Of a stretch of 64,000 nt of DNA, positions 17,538 through 25,745 are shown piece by piece. Position 1 is the first letter of the stretch. Each line of letters begins with the position of its first letter. The notes beneath the pieces are model-generated. The model worked only from the letters and a program-made list of their open reading frames with translations. It searched no databases and was not told the origin of the DNA. Location: contig JBMNNB010000003.1 of assembly GCA_050953725.1 (NCBI GenBank), forward strand, positions 620,001-684,000. The letters are read 5' to 3'. Origin of the DNA: DTU053 sp012520115. GTDB lineage: Bacteria > Bacillota > Clostridia > Oscillospirales > Acutalibacteraceae. The position numbers were made by a program, and so were the translations under genes.

Positions 17538-18302
17538 ATGAAACTACACACCCTCGGCACCTCTGCGGGTACCGAGCCCTATGCGGGCTTCCACCACACC
17601 TCAATCGCCATTGAAACAGATAAGGGACTGTACTTCTTTGACGCAGGCGAATGCTGCGGCTACACCGCCCACATAAACGGCATTGATTTACTGAGAACCA
17701 AGGCAATATTCATATCCCACCCCCACATGGACCATGTTGGGGGTCTGGGCAATTTGCTCTGGTACATCCGCAAGGTGGGCAACGCCAGAAAAACGCCCCT
17801 TACAAAGGATGACAATATCGATATCTTCACCCCCTGCGAGGAAACGGTGGAGGGCTTTATGACGGTGCTTAAAAACACCGAGGGCAATTTCAGCACTGAT
17901 TACACCCATACAACACATAAAATCACAGAGGGCAAAATTTATGATAACTCGGATATAGCAGTCACGGCCCTTCATAACCACCATTTGCCTGAGAATCTGT
18001 CAAACTCCTTCCGTATAGAGTGTGAGGGAAAGACCGTTGTTTTCTCCGGCGATATACGACTTGAGGACATGGACTATATTCTGCCGGAATACTGCGACGC
18101 TTTTCTTGTGGAAACGGGACATCATCAGATAGAGGCTATCTGCGATAAGCTTCGGGAAAGCGGCAAGACGGTCGGCACTCTTTTCTTTATTCATCACGGC
18201 TCGTATATCATGCGGGACATGGACGCTGCCGCAGCCCGTGCGAACGCAGCCTTTGACGGCAGGGCGGTTCTCTGTAAAGACGGCGGCACCTACGAAATCT
18301 GA
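17538..18302 (+). CDS. MBL-fold metallohydrolase
   Basis: 254 residues. The metallo-beta-lactamase signature is ISHPHMDHVGGL (about residues 58-69). SGDIRLED supplies a further ligand Asp, and IHHGSY near the C-terminus supplies the last His. The layout resembles the RNase Z-like branch, but length and context argue against tRNA processing. It starts 12 bp after the metallophosphoesterase and is co-transcribed. The likely substrate is a small ester or phosphodiester product made by its neighbours; this is inference. Confidence 0.85.
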   Translation: MKLHTLGTSAGTEPYAGFHHTSIAIETDKGLYFFDAGECCGYTAHINGIDLLRTKAIFISHPHMDHVGGLGNLLWYIRKVGNARKTPLTKDDNIDIFTPCEETVEGFMTVLKNTEGNFSTDYTHTTHKITEGKIYDNSDIAVTALHNHHLPENLSNSFRIECEGKTVVFSGDIRLEDMDYILPEYCDAFLVETGHHQIEAICDKLRESGKTVGTLFFIHHGSYIMRDMDAAAARANAAFDGRAVLCKDGGTYEI

Positions 18303-18316
18303 AGGGAGCTTTTACT

Positions 18317-19834
18317 TTGGGTATCAGGCAAAAGGTCATAGACTACAAGAATAAGTTTTTTACGGGCGGCACCCTTCCCATAAAGGAGCAGCTGGGCTAT
18401 GCCGGCGGTATCTTCGGCAACACCATGGGTCAGGACTCAGTCCATACCTTCGGCGACAAGTTCAACCGCAACTTTATGGGCGTAGGCAACAGGGAGCTTC
18501 TGATAAAGGGAAATGTATCGACTATTCTGAGCTTTATCATACCGCCCCTTGCAGGCGCATGGTACGACAAGCCGAGCAAAAAGGAAGGTTACAGCAATAT
18601 AAGAACAGCCATTAAGCTGATGCCCATTCCCTTTGCCATATCATCAATGCTGCTGTTTATCGTGCCCTCAAAATCGGCGCAGTTTAACTTTATCTGGGTC
18701 TTTATGCTGGGTCTTATGTTCTCCGTCGTGGATACCTTCTATGACATAGCCATGAGCGCCCTTTCGTTAAAGCTTGTTACAGACCCGGCGGACAGAAAGA
18801 ACTTCTACACCGCCGAATCCCTTGCGGCGACCTTAGGCTCGATGTTCCCCGGCTGGGTCATACCGATTTTCGTCGGTATGTCAGACGATGTAAAAACACA
18901 GCAGTGGATGTACTTTTTCGTAGCCCTTTTCTTCTGCGTTATCAGTGTCGTGTCATTGTACTCACCCTACTTCACCATTGCCGAATACAGGTATATCCTT
19001 CAGCAGCACGCAGATAAAAAGAAGGATGAAGTAAAAGTAAAGTGGAACACAGAGACCGTAAGCATGATATTGCACAACCGTCCCTTTGTGGTGCTTCAGG
19101 TTTCTTCCCTTTTTGAAATGCTGAGGAAAATCACATACGATGCGCTGCCCTATCTCTATGACGATGTCTTCGCCGACTTTAAAATGAAGGCGCCCATCGA
19201 CGCATTAAGCGGCGCATTCTCTTATGCGGGTCTGTTTGCGGTGCCCTTTGTGGGAACAAAGGTTTCTGCCCGTGGCATACTGGCCGGAGGCTATGCGTAT
19301 ACCGCCTTCTTCTATCTGATTATGTCGCTGTTCAATATAAGATTTGACCTTGCGAGACTGCGCAAGATAAGGTACCTCATCGGTGTGTGCCTCGGCTTTG
19401 CGGGCATGCCCAACGCCGCACAGGGAGCGGCAAGAAGAATGCTTGTGGCCGACTCCACCGACTATATGGAATGGTACGCAAGAAAGAAGTATAATGACCC
19501 CAAAAGATGCGACGGTATGCTTGTCGCAGCCGGCAGCATAATGGGTAAGATAAATGAACTGGCTAAGTCTAATCTGTATAACGGCCTGTTCTCACTTGTC
19601 AGATATAAGACGAGGGACCCGGCCAGCAATGTAAAGCCCGTTCAGTCAAACAGCACCTTAAAGGGGCTTTATGCTATGATTACGCTTTGCGGACTGCTCG
19701 GCAACACTCTTGCCGCCATTACGCTGATGTTTGACAACTACACCGGCAAGCGCCGTGAGGAAATATTCAACGAGCTGACCGAAATGAGAATGGCAAGAGC
19801 CGGTATGGATGAAGCGGCACCTATAAACGGATAA
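18317..19834 (+). CDS. GPH-family (MFS_2) transporter
   Basis: 505 residues with about 12 membrane segments. The start is TTG 18317 after GAAGGGAG. LAGAWYDKPSKKEGY, VVDTFYDIAMSALSLKL and the long C-terminal part with DSTDYMEWYARKKYN (the family's second signature) support the glycoside-pentoside-hexuronide group. It is third in the operon, so it likely imports the product released by the secreted phosphoesterase. It is distant in sequence from the symporter at 11415. Confidence 0.83.
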   Translation: MGIRQKVIDYKNKFFTGGTLPIKEQLGYAGGIFGNTMGQDSVHTFGDKFNRNFMGVGNRELLIKGNVSTILSFIIPPLAGAWYDKPSKKEGYSNIRTAIKLMPIPFAISSMLLFIVPSKSAQFNFIWVFMLGLMFSVVDTFYDIAMSALSLKLVTDPADRKNFYTAESLAATLGSMFPGWVIPIFVGMSDDVKTQQWMYFFVALFFCVISVVSLYSPYFTIAEYRYILQQHADKKKDEVKVKWNTETVSMILHNRPFVVLQVSSLFEMLRKITYDALPYLYDDVFADFKMKAPIDALSGAFSYAGLFAVPFVGTKVSARGILAGGYAYTAFFYLIMSLFNIRFDLARLRKIRYLIGVCLGFAGMPNAAQGAARRMLVADSTDYMEWYARKKYNDPKRCDGMLVAAGSIMGKINELAKSNLYNGLFSLVRYKTRDPASNVKPVQSNSTLKGLYAMITLCGLLGNTLAAITLMFDNYTGKRREEIFNELTEMRMARAGMDEAAPING

Positions 19835-19848
19835 GGAGAAGTGATTAT

Positions 19849-21423
19849 TTGACTACGGCTGTAAAGTGCGAACTGCCTGTTGCCCGCACACCAGAGGAGG
19901 TCGGAGTATCCTCCGAAAAAATGCTCGAAATGTGTAAGGCCATGGAGAAAACGGGCTATCACGGCTTTATGGTCATCCGTCACGGCAAGATTGCTTTTCA
20001 GGCCTTCAAAAAGCCCTATACCGCCACCATACCCCATGCCATGTATTCGGTGAGCAAGGGGCTTACGGTAATAGCCATAGGCTTTGCCGTAAATGAGGGT
20101 CTGCTATCTCTTGACGACAGGGTCATTGACTACTTCCCCGTAAAGTGCGACGAATACATGAAAAAAATCAGGCTCAGGCACCTTATTTCCTTAAGTGCCG
20201 GCAGAGAGGTCTTCCCGCTTAAAAACAAGGCAAAAAACGACTGGACGGAGATGTTTTTGAAATCCAAAGCGGTCTACGAGCCGGGAGAGAACTTCTCATA
20301 CATAAACGAGAATTTTCATATGGCGCTGGCTATGCTCAGAAAGGTCACGGGAGTCTCCACCGTGGAGTACCTTACCCCCAGACTTTTTGAGCCGCTGGGC
20401 ATTGAGCCTCCCTTCTGGGAGACGGACCACCACGGAGTCGAGGCAGGCGGCTGGGGACTTATTCTCCCCGCTGTCGACCTTGCAAAAATCGGCCTGTGCT
20501 TTATGAACGACGGCGTATATAACGGCAGGCAGGTTATCCCGAAGGATTGGATAGCCCAGGCGACGACCAACCACAAAAGCCCGAAGGCCAGAGACCAGGG
20601 CGCACATAATTTCGGCTACGGATACGGACTGTGGATAAGAGACAACGATAACGGCCCCGTAAGGTTTGACGGCCTGTTCGGTCAGATTGTGGAGATGTAC
20701 AGAGACTATGACGCCATTGCCGTGACTGTCGGCGGCGATATAGCCGGCGAAAACCGGGGCGTACTCTTTAAGTATCTGCCCGAGAGCTTTATTGACGAGC
20801 AGCCGAACGCTCCCGTAAACGAGGAGCTTGTCAGGGCAGCTGATGAGCCCGAATTCAAGGTGCCTTACTCCGAATACCGCAGCCCCCTTGAAAGCAGCAT
20901 TAATAAAAAGCTCATCTCCTTCAGAAAAAAGCATATTCTCAACAAAATCAGCTTTCAGGTCAGCGTTATACCCGCCGCCGCCACATATATGTCAAGCAAA
21001 AGAGCGGGCAATATCACGGATGTGCGCTTTAATTTCGGCAATGATTCAATGACCTTCTCATGGAGTGAGGGAGATGAGAAAAACAGCGTTGAATGCGGAC
21101 TTGACGGACAGTGGCGTGTTTCGGATATGCGCCTTGCGGGGGTGAACTATACCACCTTCGCCGCCGCCAAATGGGAAGACGAGAATACCCTTATGCTCCA
21201 GATTCGTCCCCATGAGTGCTTCTGCGCCCGAAATCTGCAGTTTAAATTCAAGGGCAGAAAGGTTGAGATGACGCCCACCTCCGACCCGCCGATTGACTCA
21301 ATACTCAGCGGCGTGAGGGGACTATTAAACAGGTATCTTAATTCCGATAAAATGACGGACGGTATACTTACCTGGGCCAGAAACTCCCTTGAGCCCGTGC
21401 ATAAAGGCAGAATCAGAAAATAA
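19849..21423 (+). CDS. Beta-lactamase-fold serine hydrolase (class C-like, EstB type)
   Basis: 524 residues, from TTG 19849 with AAGGAG upstream. The SxxK nucleophile motif is SVSKG (MYSVSKGLTVI, about residue 67) and the Y-x-N motif is YINEN. A C-terminal extension of about 170 residues is predicted as beta-rich. There is no signal peptide, so it is probably cytoplasmic. Such proteins are esterases or peptidases rather than antibiotic-resistance enzymes. As fourth gene of the operon it could de-esterify the imported molecule. Confidence 0.85.
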   Translation: MTTAVKCELPVARTPEEVGVSSEKMLEMCKAMEKTGYHGFMVIRHGKIAFQAFKKPYTATIPHAMYSVSKGLTVIAIGFAVNEGLLSLDDRVIDYFPVKCDEYMKKIRLRHLISLSAGREVFPLKNKAKNDWTEMFLKSKAVYEPGENFSYINENFHMALAMLRKVTGVSTVEYLTPRLFEPLGIEPPFWETDHHGVEAGGWGLILPAVDLAKIGLCFMNDGVYNGRQVIPKDWIAQATTNHKSPKARDQGAHNFGYGYGLWIRDNDNGPVRFDGLFGQIVEMYRDYDAIAVTVGGDIAGENRGVLFKYLPESFIDEQPNAPVNEELVRAADEPEFKVPYSEYRSPLESSINKKLISFRKKHILNKISFQVSVIPAAATYMSSKRAGNITDVRFNFGNDSMTFSWSEGDEKNSVECGLDGQWRVSDMRLAGVNYTTFAAAKWEDENTLMLQIRPHECFCARNLQFKFKGRKVEMTPTSDPPIDSILSGVRGLLNRYLNSDKMTDGILTWARNSLEPVHKGRIRK

Positions 21424-21440
21424 CGAGAGGGGAGCCCCTT

Positions 21441-22076
21441 TTGACAGTACTTCTTATTCTATCGGTTATAATCGAGCTCGTCCTTGTTCTGTTTTATATG
21501 TACTCGCCGCTTGTCAGAAAGGCCAACAGGTCGCTGATGGCAAAAACGGCCTGCGCCATAGCCTATGTGATAATCGGCATCTGTGCCGCTGCAGCCTCCG
21601 GCGGATACAGCACGCCCTATGCGGTGCTTATCAGCATCGGCGCAGCCTTCGGCGCCTTCGGGGACTATATCCTCGATTTGAACCCAAGAAGTATTAAATT
21701 CATACTGGGTCTCGGCAGCTTTCTGATAGGGCATATATTCTATACGGCTGCCTTCGCTGCACAGCTATTAGGAAATGCCGCAATAAAGCCGCCTCAGATA
21801 CTTATTACGGTGCTTTCGGCAATCATAGTTGCGCTCATTTTAGTCGCAGCGGGAAGGAAGCTGGAGGTCGAACCCGGCAAGGGGCTTGTACCGGTGCTGA
21901 TGTACGTTGTGGCAATCAGCACAATGCTCACTTTCGCCGCAGCAGCCTCAATAGAGGCAGTTAAGGCAGGCAAAACCGCCGCCCTGCCGGCGGCCATAGC
22001 AATGTCACTGGGAGCGGCGCTGTTCACCGCCTCCGACGCAGTGCTTGCTGTTAATGCTTTTTCAAAAAGAAAATAA
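21441..22076 (+). CDS. Lysoplasmalogenase family membrane protein (YhhN/TMEM86)
   Basis: 211 residues, TTG start after GAGAGGGGAG, about eight membrane helices. AFGAFGDYILDL and FILGLGSFLIGHIFYTAAF carry the conserved Asp and His-containing motifs of the family. Lysoplasmalogenases cleave the vinyl-ether bond of lysoplasmalogens. Many anaerobic Clostridia make plasmalogens. It is last in the five-gene operon and supports an ether-lipid or phospholipid theme for the cluster. Confidence 0.85.
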   Translation: MTVLLILSVIIELVLVLFYMYSPLVRKANRSLMAKTACAIAYVIIGICAAAASGGYSTPYAVLISIGAAFGAFGDYILDLNPRSIKFILGLGSFLIGHIFYTAAFAAQLLGNAAIKPPQILITVLSAIIVALILVAAGRKLEVEPGKGLVPVLMYVVAISTMLTFAAAASIEAVKAGKTAALPAAIAMSLGAALFTASDAVLAVNAFSKRK

Positions 22077-22236
22077 AAATCCACCGTGCCGCAAACCCCT
22101 TCACCTACTTCCCCGCCCAGACCCTCCTGGCATTGAGCATCTACTTCGTTCAGAGCTTGAAAACTTAAATCTATCCATAATAAGACATTTAATATGTAAA
22201 ATATAACAATTTACAGAAAATTGCCAATATTTTGGG

Positions 22237-22265
22237 TTGACTTTTCTTTATTGTTTGCATACAAT
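22237..22265 (+). promoter_or_regulatory. Sigma-A promoter of the DUF3800 module
   Basis: TTGACT (22237-22242), 17-bp spacer, TACAAT (22260-22265). Transcription would start near 22272 and make an RNA of about 100 nt ending at the terminator at 22369. Confidence 0.8.
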
Positions 22266-22289
22266 ATAAATGCAGGTAGAAATACGCTG

Positions 22290-22369
22290 TATACCCGTGT
22301 ATCCGAATTTGCGTTTAAGCGACATGTAATGTCGTCGGACACGGGGCCGCCTTAAGGCGGTTTTTTTTT
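22290..22369 (+). ncRNA. Structured leader RNA with terminator before DUF3800
   Basis: CCCGTGT (22294-22300) plus CCGA (22303-22306), interrupted by a 2-nt AU bulge, pairs with TCGG (22335-22338) plus ACACGGG (22339-22345). The enclosed hairpin is CGACAT (22320-22325), GTA, ATGTCG (22329-22334). Next comes a terminator, CCGCC (22347-22351) with GGCGG (22356-22360), and T9. The DUF3800 start codon is 13 bp after the T run. Structured RNAs next to DUF3800 genes (DUF3800 motif RNAs) have been reported from comparative genomics; whether this is one of the published classes I cannot check here. Confidence 0.75.
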
Positions 22370-22381
22370 GGATGTGGATAA

Positions 22382-23074
22382 ATGAATATATTCGTATACT
22401 CTGACGAATCCGGTGTTTTTGACAAAGAGCACAACGATATATTTGTTTTTGGGGGACTAATCCTATTAGGAAAAGATTCTAAGGAGAATTGGTCTCGTAA
22501 ATATTCTGCGGCTGAAAAGGTCCTGCGAAACAAAAGACATTATAGTAAAGATTATGAATTGAAAGCCACACATTTATCAAATGGAGATAGACTAAAATTA
22601 TATCGCTCGTTAAACTCATGCTACAAATTCGGTGTAGTAATTAACCAAAAAAGAGTCCTTGATAGAATTTTCAATAGCAAAAAAGACAAACAGCGATATC
22701 TTGATTTTGCATATAAAATTGCTGTCAAAAGAGCTTTTGAAGATATGATACGTCAAGGTATTATTTTGCCAAATGAAGTAAAGCGAATTTATTTTTATGT
22801 TGATGAGCATACAACTGCAACAAATGGTTGTTATGAATTGAAGGAAGGACTCGAACAAGAATTTAAACGAGGTACATATAATCGGAACTATGATAAGTAT
22901 TACCCGCCACTATTTTATGGTTTAGAAGAAGTCAATCTTGAATTTTGTAATTCAGCATCTAAAACTCTGGTTCGTGCTGCCGATATTGTGGCTAATAGAA
23001 TATACTACTTGGCCAGAAATAAAATAGATTATCAATGTGTCCAACATAATCTGTTTATCACTTTTTTGCCGTAG
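22382..23074 (+). CDS. DUF3800 domain protein
   Basis: 230 residues. The opening NIFVYSDESGVFDK carries the DUF3800 hallmark YxDESG. Further acidic positions are in FYVDEHTT and in RAADIVANRIYYLAR near the C-terminus. The pattern of Asp/Glu on strands resembles an RNase H-like nuclease fold; this is family-level inference. The gene is clearly more AT-rich than its neighbours, suggesting transfer. Its ribosome site is weak (GGATGTGG), so expression may depend on read-through of the upstream terminator. A toxin or defence role is possible but not shown. Confidence 0.85.
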   Translation: MNIFVYSDESGVFDKEHNDIFVFGGLILLGKDSKENWSRKYSAAEKVLRNKRHYSKDYELKATHLSNGDRLKLYRSLNSCYKFGVVINQKRVLDRIFNSKKDKQRYLDFAYKIAVKRAFEDMIRQGIILPNEVKRIYFYVDEHTTATNGCYELKEGLEQEFKRGTYNRNYDKYYPPLFYGLEEVNLEFCNSASKTLVRAADIVANRIYYLARNKIDYQCVQHNLFITFLP

Positions 23075-23113
23075 AATGAGACTGCATTAATTCTTATCTT
23101 ATGTGAAAAAACC

Positions 23114-23145
23114 ACGCCCCGTTCACCTTCAGGCGAACAGGGCGT
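23114..23145 (+). terminator. Terminator after DUF3800
   Basis: ACGCCCCGTTC pairs with GAACAGGGCG with one mismatch, followed by TTATTATTT. Confidence 0.65.
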
Positions 23146-23162
23146 TATTATTTGGTACTCAG

Positions 23163-23348
23163 TTATTTCTTTTCTATCACAATAAGCGGTACGGTCATTT
23201 CTTCTTCGGTAAGTCCCGCATGGCCGCCTTTAAAATCGTTAAACTCCCCATTGATATCCTTATACCAGAGCTCCACGGAAATCACCCTCTTATGTTGACT
23301 TTCAACTGTCATACACGGGTTTTTAATATAAACAGCTTCAACATGCAA
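23163..23348 (-). pseudogene. Possible C-terminal remnant of an AlkP-superfamily protein
   Basis: A 61-codon frame ends GGHAGLTEEEMTVPLIVIEK, which resembles the C-terminal HGG-L..EEM-VPL motif of alkaline-phosphatase-superfamily proteins. No catalytic part precedes it. The upstream side is the terminator of the CPBP gene, so it is probably a leftover fragment and not a gene. Moderate to low certainty. Confidence 0.4.
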
Positions 23349-23354
23349 AAGAAA

Positions 23355-23384
23355 ATCGGGCTCTCAAATCAAAGAGCGCCCGAT
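23355..23384 (-). terminator. Terminator of CPBP protease gene
   Basis: ATCGGGC-GCTCT pairs with AGAG-CCCGAT (one bulge), followed by TTTTC on the minus strand. Confidence 0.7.
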
Positions 23385-23425
23385 ATTTAATCCGAAATTA
23401 AGAATTTAACTCAACACGCAGGTTT

Positions 23426-24283
23426 TCACTCTGTCCTGAATGTGGGCTTGCGATGCGCCCCGCTTTTCCGGTAGATTATAAGGACAATTATGAAGGACAC
23501 CGACTGAGCAACGGTAATACGCATTACCTGCATCGGGTCTGCGCCCGAAGCGGTTGTGATATGTAAAATATTAATAATGGTGTTATTAAAGAAGTGATCT
23601 GCCATGGGCATCCAGAGCGAGCCGGTGATTTTAGTCAGCAGCCCGAACTTAGCTCCGGTAATCGCCGTCGTCAATAACAGCATAAGTGCAGACATCACTG
23701 CTCCGGCAGGGCTGATTTCTCCGTCTATCAGGCTGCGTACGGGGGCCGCAATGTGCCAGATACCGAACAAGACAGAGGAGAAAATGAGTGCTTTTATAAA
23801 TGAATATTTCTTTTCGGCAAGCTTAATGAATAAGCCCCGGAAGACGCCTTCCTCCATAACCACATTAATGATGTTCCCGATAATGCAGAAGGCAAAAAAC
23901 ATAAACCCGGTTTGATTGCCTTCATTGCCGCCAATGGAATAGCTGGTCACATAGACTTGCAGTGAGGGGTTGTTCTGTCCTGAAAACAGTATTATGAACT
24001 CTGTTCCATACGCTACTAAAAACACAGAGGCGCCGAGAAGCAATCCGTACAAGACGTACTTTCCCGCTGATTTAGATGCAAAGCCTATATCCGACCACTT
24101 TAATGAGAAAATCTTAAGAGCCAGTGCGAGCACAAGAATTCCTGCCAGTTTATGTATGAAAGCTTCACCGAAAAAGCTTTGGTCCGTACGGAAAATGAAG
24201 TATTCAACGGCTCTGAAAACAAAACATAAAAGGTAAATGATTATAATGCTGCGCATCGGTTTTAATAGCTTATTATCATTCAT
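23426..24283 (-). CDS. CPBP-family intramembrane glutamic endopeptidase
   Basis: 285 residues, about eight membrane helices. The CPBP motifs are present: MEEGVFRGLF (EExxxR, motif 1), SSVLFGIWHI (FxxxH, motif 2), and MADHFFNNT (HxxxN). These are the membrane-embedded catalytic residues of CAAX-type and bacteriocin-self-immunity proteases. It is monocistronic with its own terminator. The ATG follows AGGAGAG. No bacteriocin gene is visible nearby, so a general role (stress or peptide immunity) is open. Confidence 0.88.
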   Translation of the reverse strand: MNDNKLLKPMRSIIIIYLLCFVFRAVEYFIFRTDQSFFGEAFIHKLAGILVLALALKIFSLKWSDIGFASKSAGKYVLYGLLLGASVFLVAYGTEFIILFSGQNNPSLQVYVTSYSIGGNEGNQTGFMFFAFCIIGNIINVVMEEGVFRGLFIKLAEKKYSFIKALIFSSVLFGIWHIAAPVRSLIDGEISPAGAVMSALMLLLTTAITGAKFGLLTKITGSLWMPMADHFFNNTIINILHITTASGADPMQVMRITVAQSVSFIIVLIIYRKSGAHRKPTFRTE

Positions 24284-24398
24284 GCAAACTCTCCTAAAAT
24301 GTATATTTACATGTATAATACCATTTTAGAAAAAAGAAGTCGTTTGTTAATTGAATTTTTTTAGGTTGTTTTGTAAATTTGATGCGTTTGCAGCATAA

Positions 24399-24427
24399 AG
24401 AAAAAAGGCCCGTGGTTACGAGCCTTT
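24399..24427 (-). terminator. Terminator of tRNA-Leu
   Basis: AAAGGCCCGT (24404-24413) pairs with ACGAGCCTTT (24418-24427), followed on the minus strand by a T run. Confidence 0.8.
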
Positions 24428-24432
24428 TGTAT

Positions 24433-24519
24433 TGGTGCGGATAAGAGGACTTGAACCTCCACCGAGTTGCCCCGACTAGAACCTGAATCTAGCGCGTCTG
24501 CCAATTCCGCCATATCCGC
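24433..24519 (-). tRNA. tRNA-Leu (CAG)
   Basis: The minus strand folds as a class II tRNA: acceptor GCGGATA with TATCCGC, anticodon stem CTAGA/TCTAG with loop TTCAGGT (anticodon CAG), a long variable arm, T arm GGTTCAAGTCC, and an encoded CCA. Confidence 0.96.
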
Positions 24520-24655
24520 AAACAGAGTGTTAAACACCGGCGAGAAATTTCACTCCCCCGCCGCCACATTATTATATATTAAACTTCTCAATTTGTAAAT
24601 GCCTATTTTCAGGAATTCTCGCATAAATCTGACCAATTTTACTAAAAACTAAGGT

Positions 24656-24684
24656 AAAAAAAGACCCTTCAAACGAAGGGTCTT
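24656..24684 (-). terminator. Terminator of lipoprotein gene
   Basis: AAGACCCTTC (24661-24670) pairs perfectly with GAAGGGTCTT (24675-24684), then T5 on the minus strand. Confidence 0.88.
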
Positions 24685-24699
24685 ATCTTTAATAATTCA

Positions 24700-25596
24700 T
24701 TATGCCTCTTCATCAACCGGCCATGCGAACTCGTACTCTCTTACGTTCTCAACCGTGAAGTTAATATTCAGGTCGCCTGCTTTTGCGAACTTGCCGAGCA
24801 TTGTTACCTTTGCGGCAATTTCGACATTCTTTGAATACTTAATGCTGATAAGCTCGTCTGTCAGTCTGTTGACAACGGCGGTGACGGTGCAGTTTTTATA
24901 CACTGCGTCATAGTCGTTGACCTTTGCGTATTCTGCCATGGAGTCGGTGTTCATAGCCTTAAAGATATCGTCCTTCGTCCTTAAATCAAAGGCCTTGCCG
25001 ATTCTGGTGGAGTTTGCGGTCGGGTTGTACTCGTCGTTGAAGCGGATTGTAATCTTATAGAGGTTCTCCTCGGTATTGTCCTCAACAACCACCGCAAAGC
25101 CCGTATCGAATGCGGTCAGACCGCCTGCACCGTAGAGGATGTCCTCATAGGGGGTTGCGCCCTCGCCCTTCTTGTCGGGCACTGTCGTGGCGCTCTTCTG
25201 CTTCGGGACCTGCTCGATTATGTAATTCTTGACGATGGGTGCTATATTGTTAAGGTCCTCAATGATGTCCTCCACTTCCTTCTCGAGCGTGGCGCTTTCG
25301 TCCTCCTCGGGAACAAGGGCAGAGGTAATCTTAATGGACTTGTCGCTTACGTTTAAGGACTCGGTCCAGGTGATGTCAGGTCTGTCCTCTTTGGGCAGAT
25401 TTACAGCCTTTTCAAGCAGTTTGTTGAAGTATTCAACCGTCTTTGCTGTATCAACAGGCTTTTCCGTCAGGCTTGTGGAATACTCGGCCGTGGTTGTCTC
25501 ATCTTCACCAAAGGTAAACGTGTTGCAGCCGGTGAAGGTCAACAAAACAAGCAGAGCGGCAAGCACCGCAGATACCGTTCTGAGCATTTTTTTCAT
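24700..25596 (-). CDS. Lipoprotein of unknown function
   Basis: 298 residues. The lipoprotein signal ends in TFTGC, with the lipidated Cys near residue 25, followed by a Thr/Glu-rich linker. The remaining about 240 residues are acidic, with alternating strand-like segments (YKITIRFNDEYNP, CTVTAVVNRLTDELISIKYS). This suggests a beta-rich extracellular domain. I do not recognise a family. It has its own terminator and no partner gene. Confidence 0.8.
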   Translation of the reverse strand: MKKMLRTVSAVLAALLVLLTFTGCNTFTFGEDETTTAEYSTSLTEKPVDTAKTVEYFNKLLEKAVNLPKEDRPDITWTESLNVSDKSIKITSALVPEEDESATLEKEVEDIIEDLNNIAPIVKNYIIEQVPKQKSATTVPDKKGEGATPYEDILYGAGGLTAFDTGFAVVVEDNTEENLYKITIRFNDEYNPTANSTRIGKAFDLRTKDDIFKAMNTDSMAEYAKVNDYDAVYKNCTVTAVVNRLTDELISIKYSKNVEIAAKVTMLGKFAKAGDLNINFTVENVREYEFAWPVDEEA

Positions 25597-25745
25597 AACA
25601 GGATAATCCCCTTTCTACAATGAAAAGCAATAACATTATTCTGTCGTTTGATAAGCTAACAAGCCTATTGATCAAACCGCAAAGGAAAGTATAGCATATT
25701 TCACAATAATTTTACAATACAATATTTGAAATTTATCACTGCTTG

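Noticed and set aside
20296..20934. 212-codon minus-strand frame
   Set aside because: Shadow of the serine hydrolase gene; no ribosome site and no domain.
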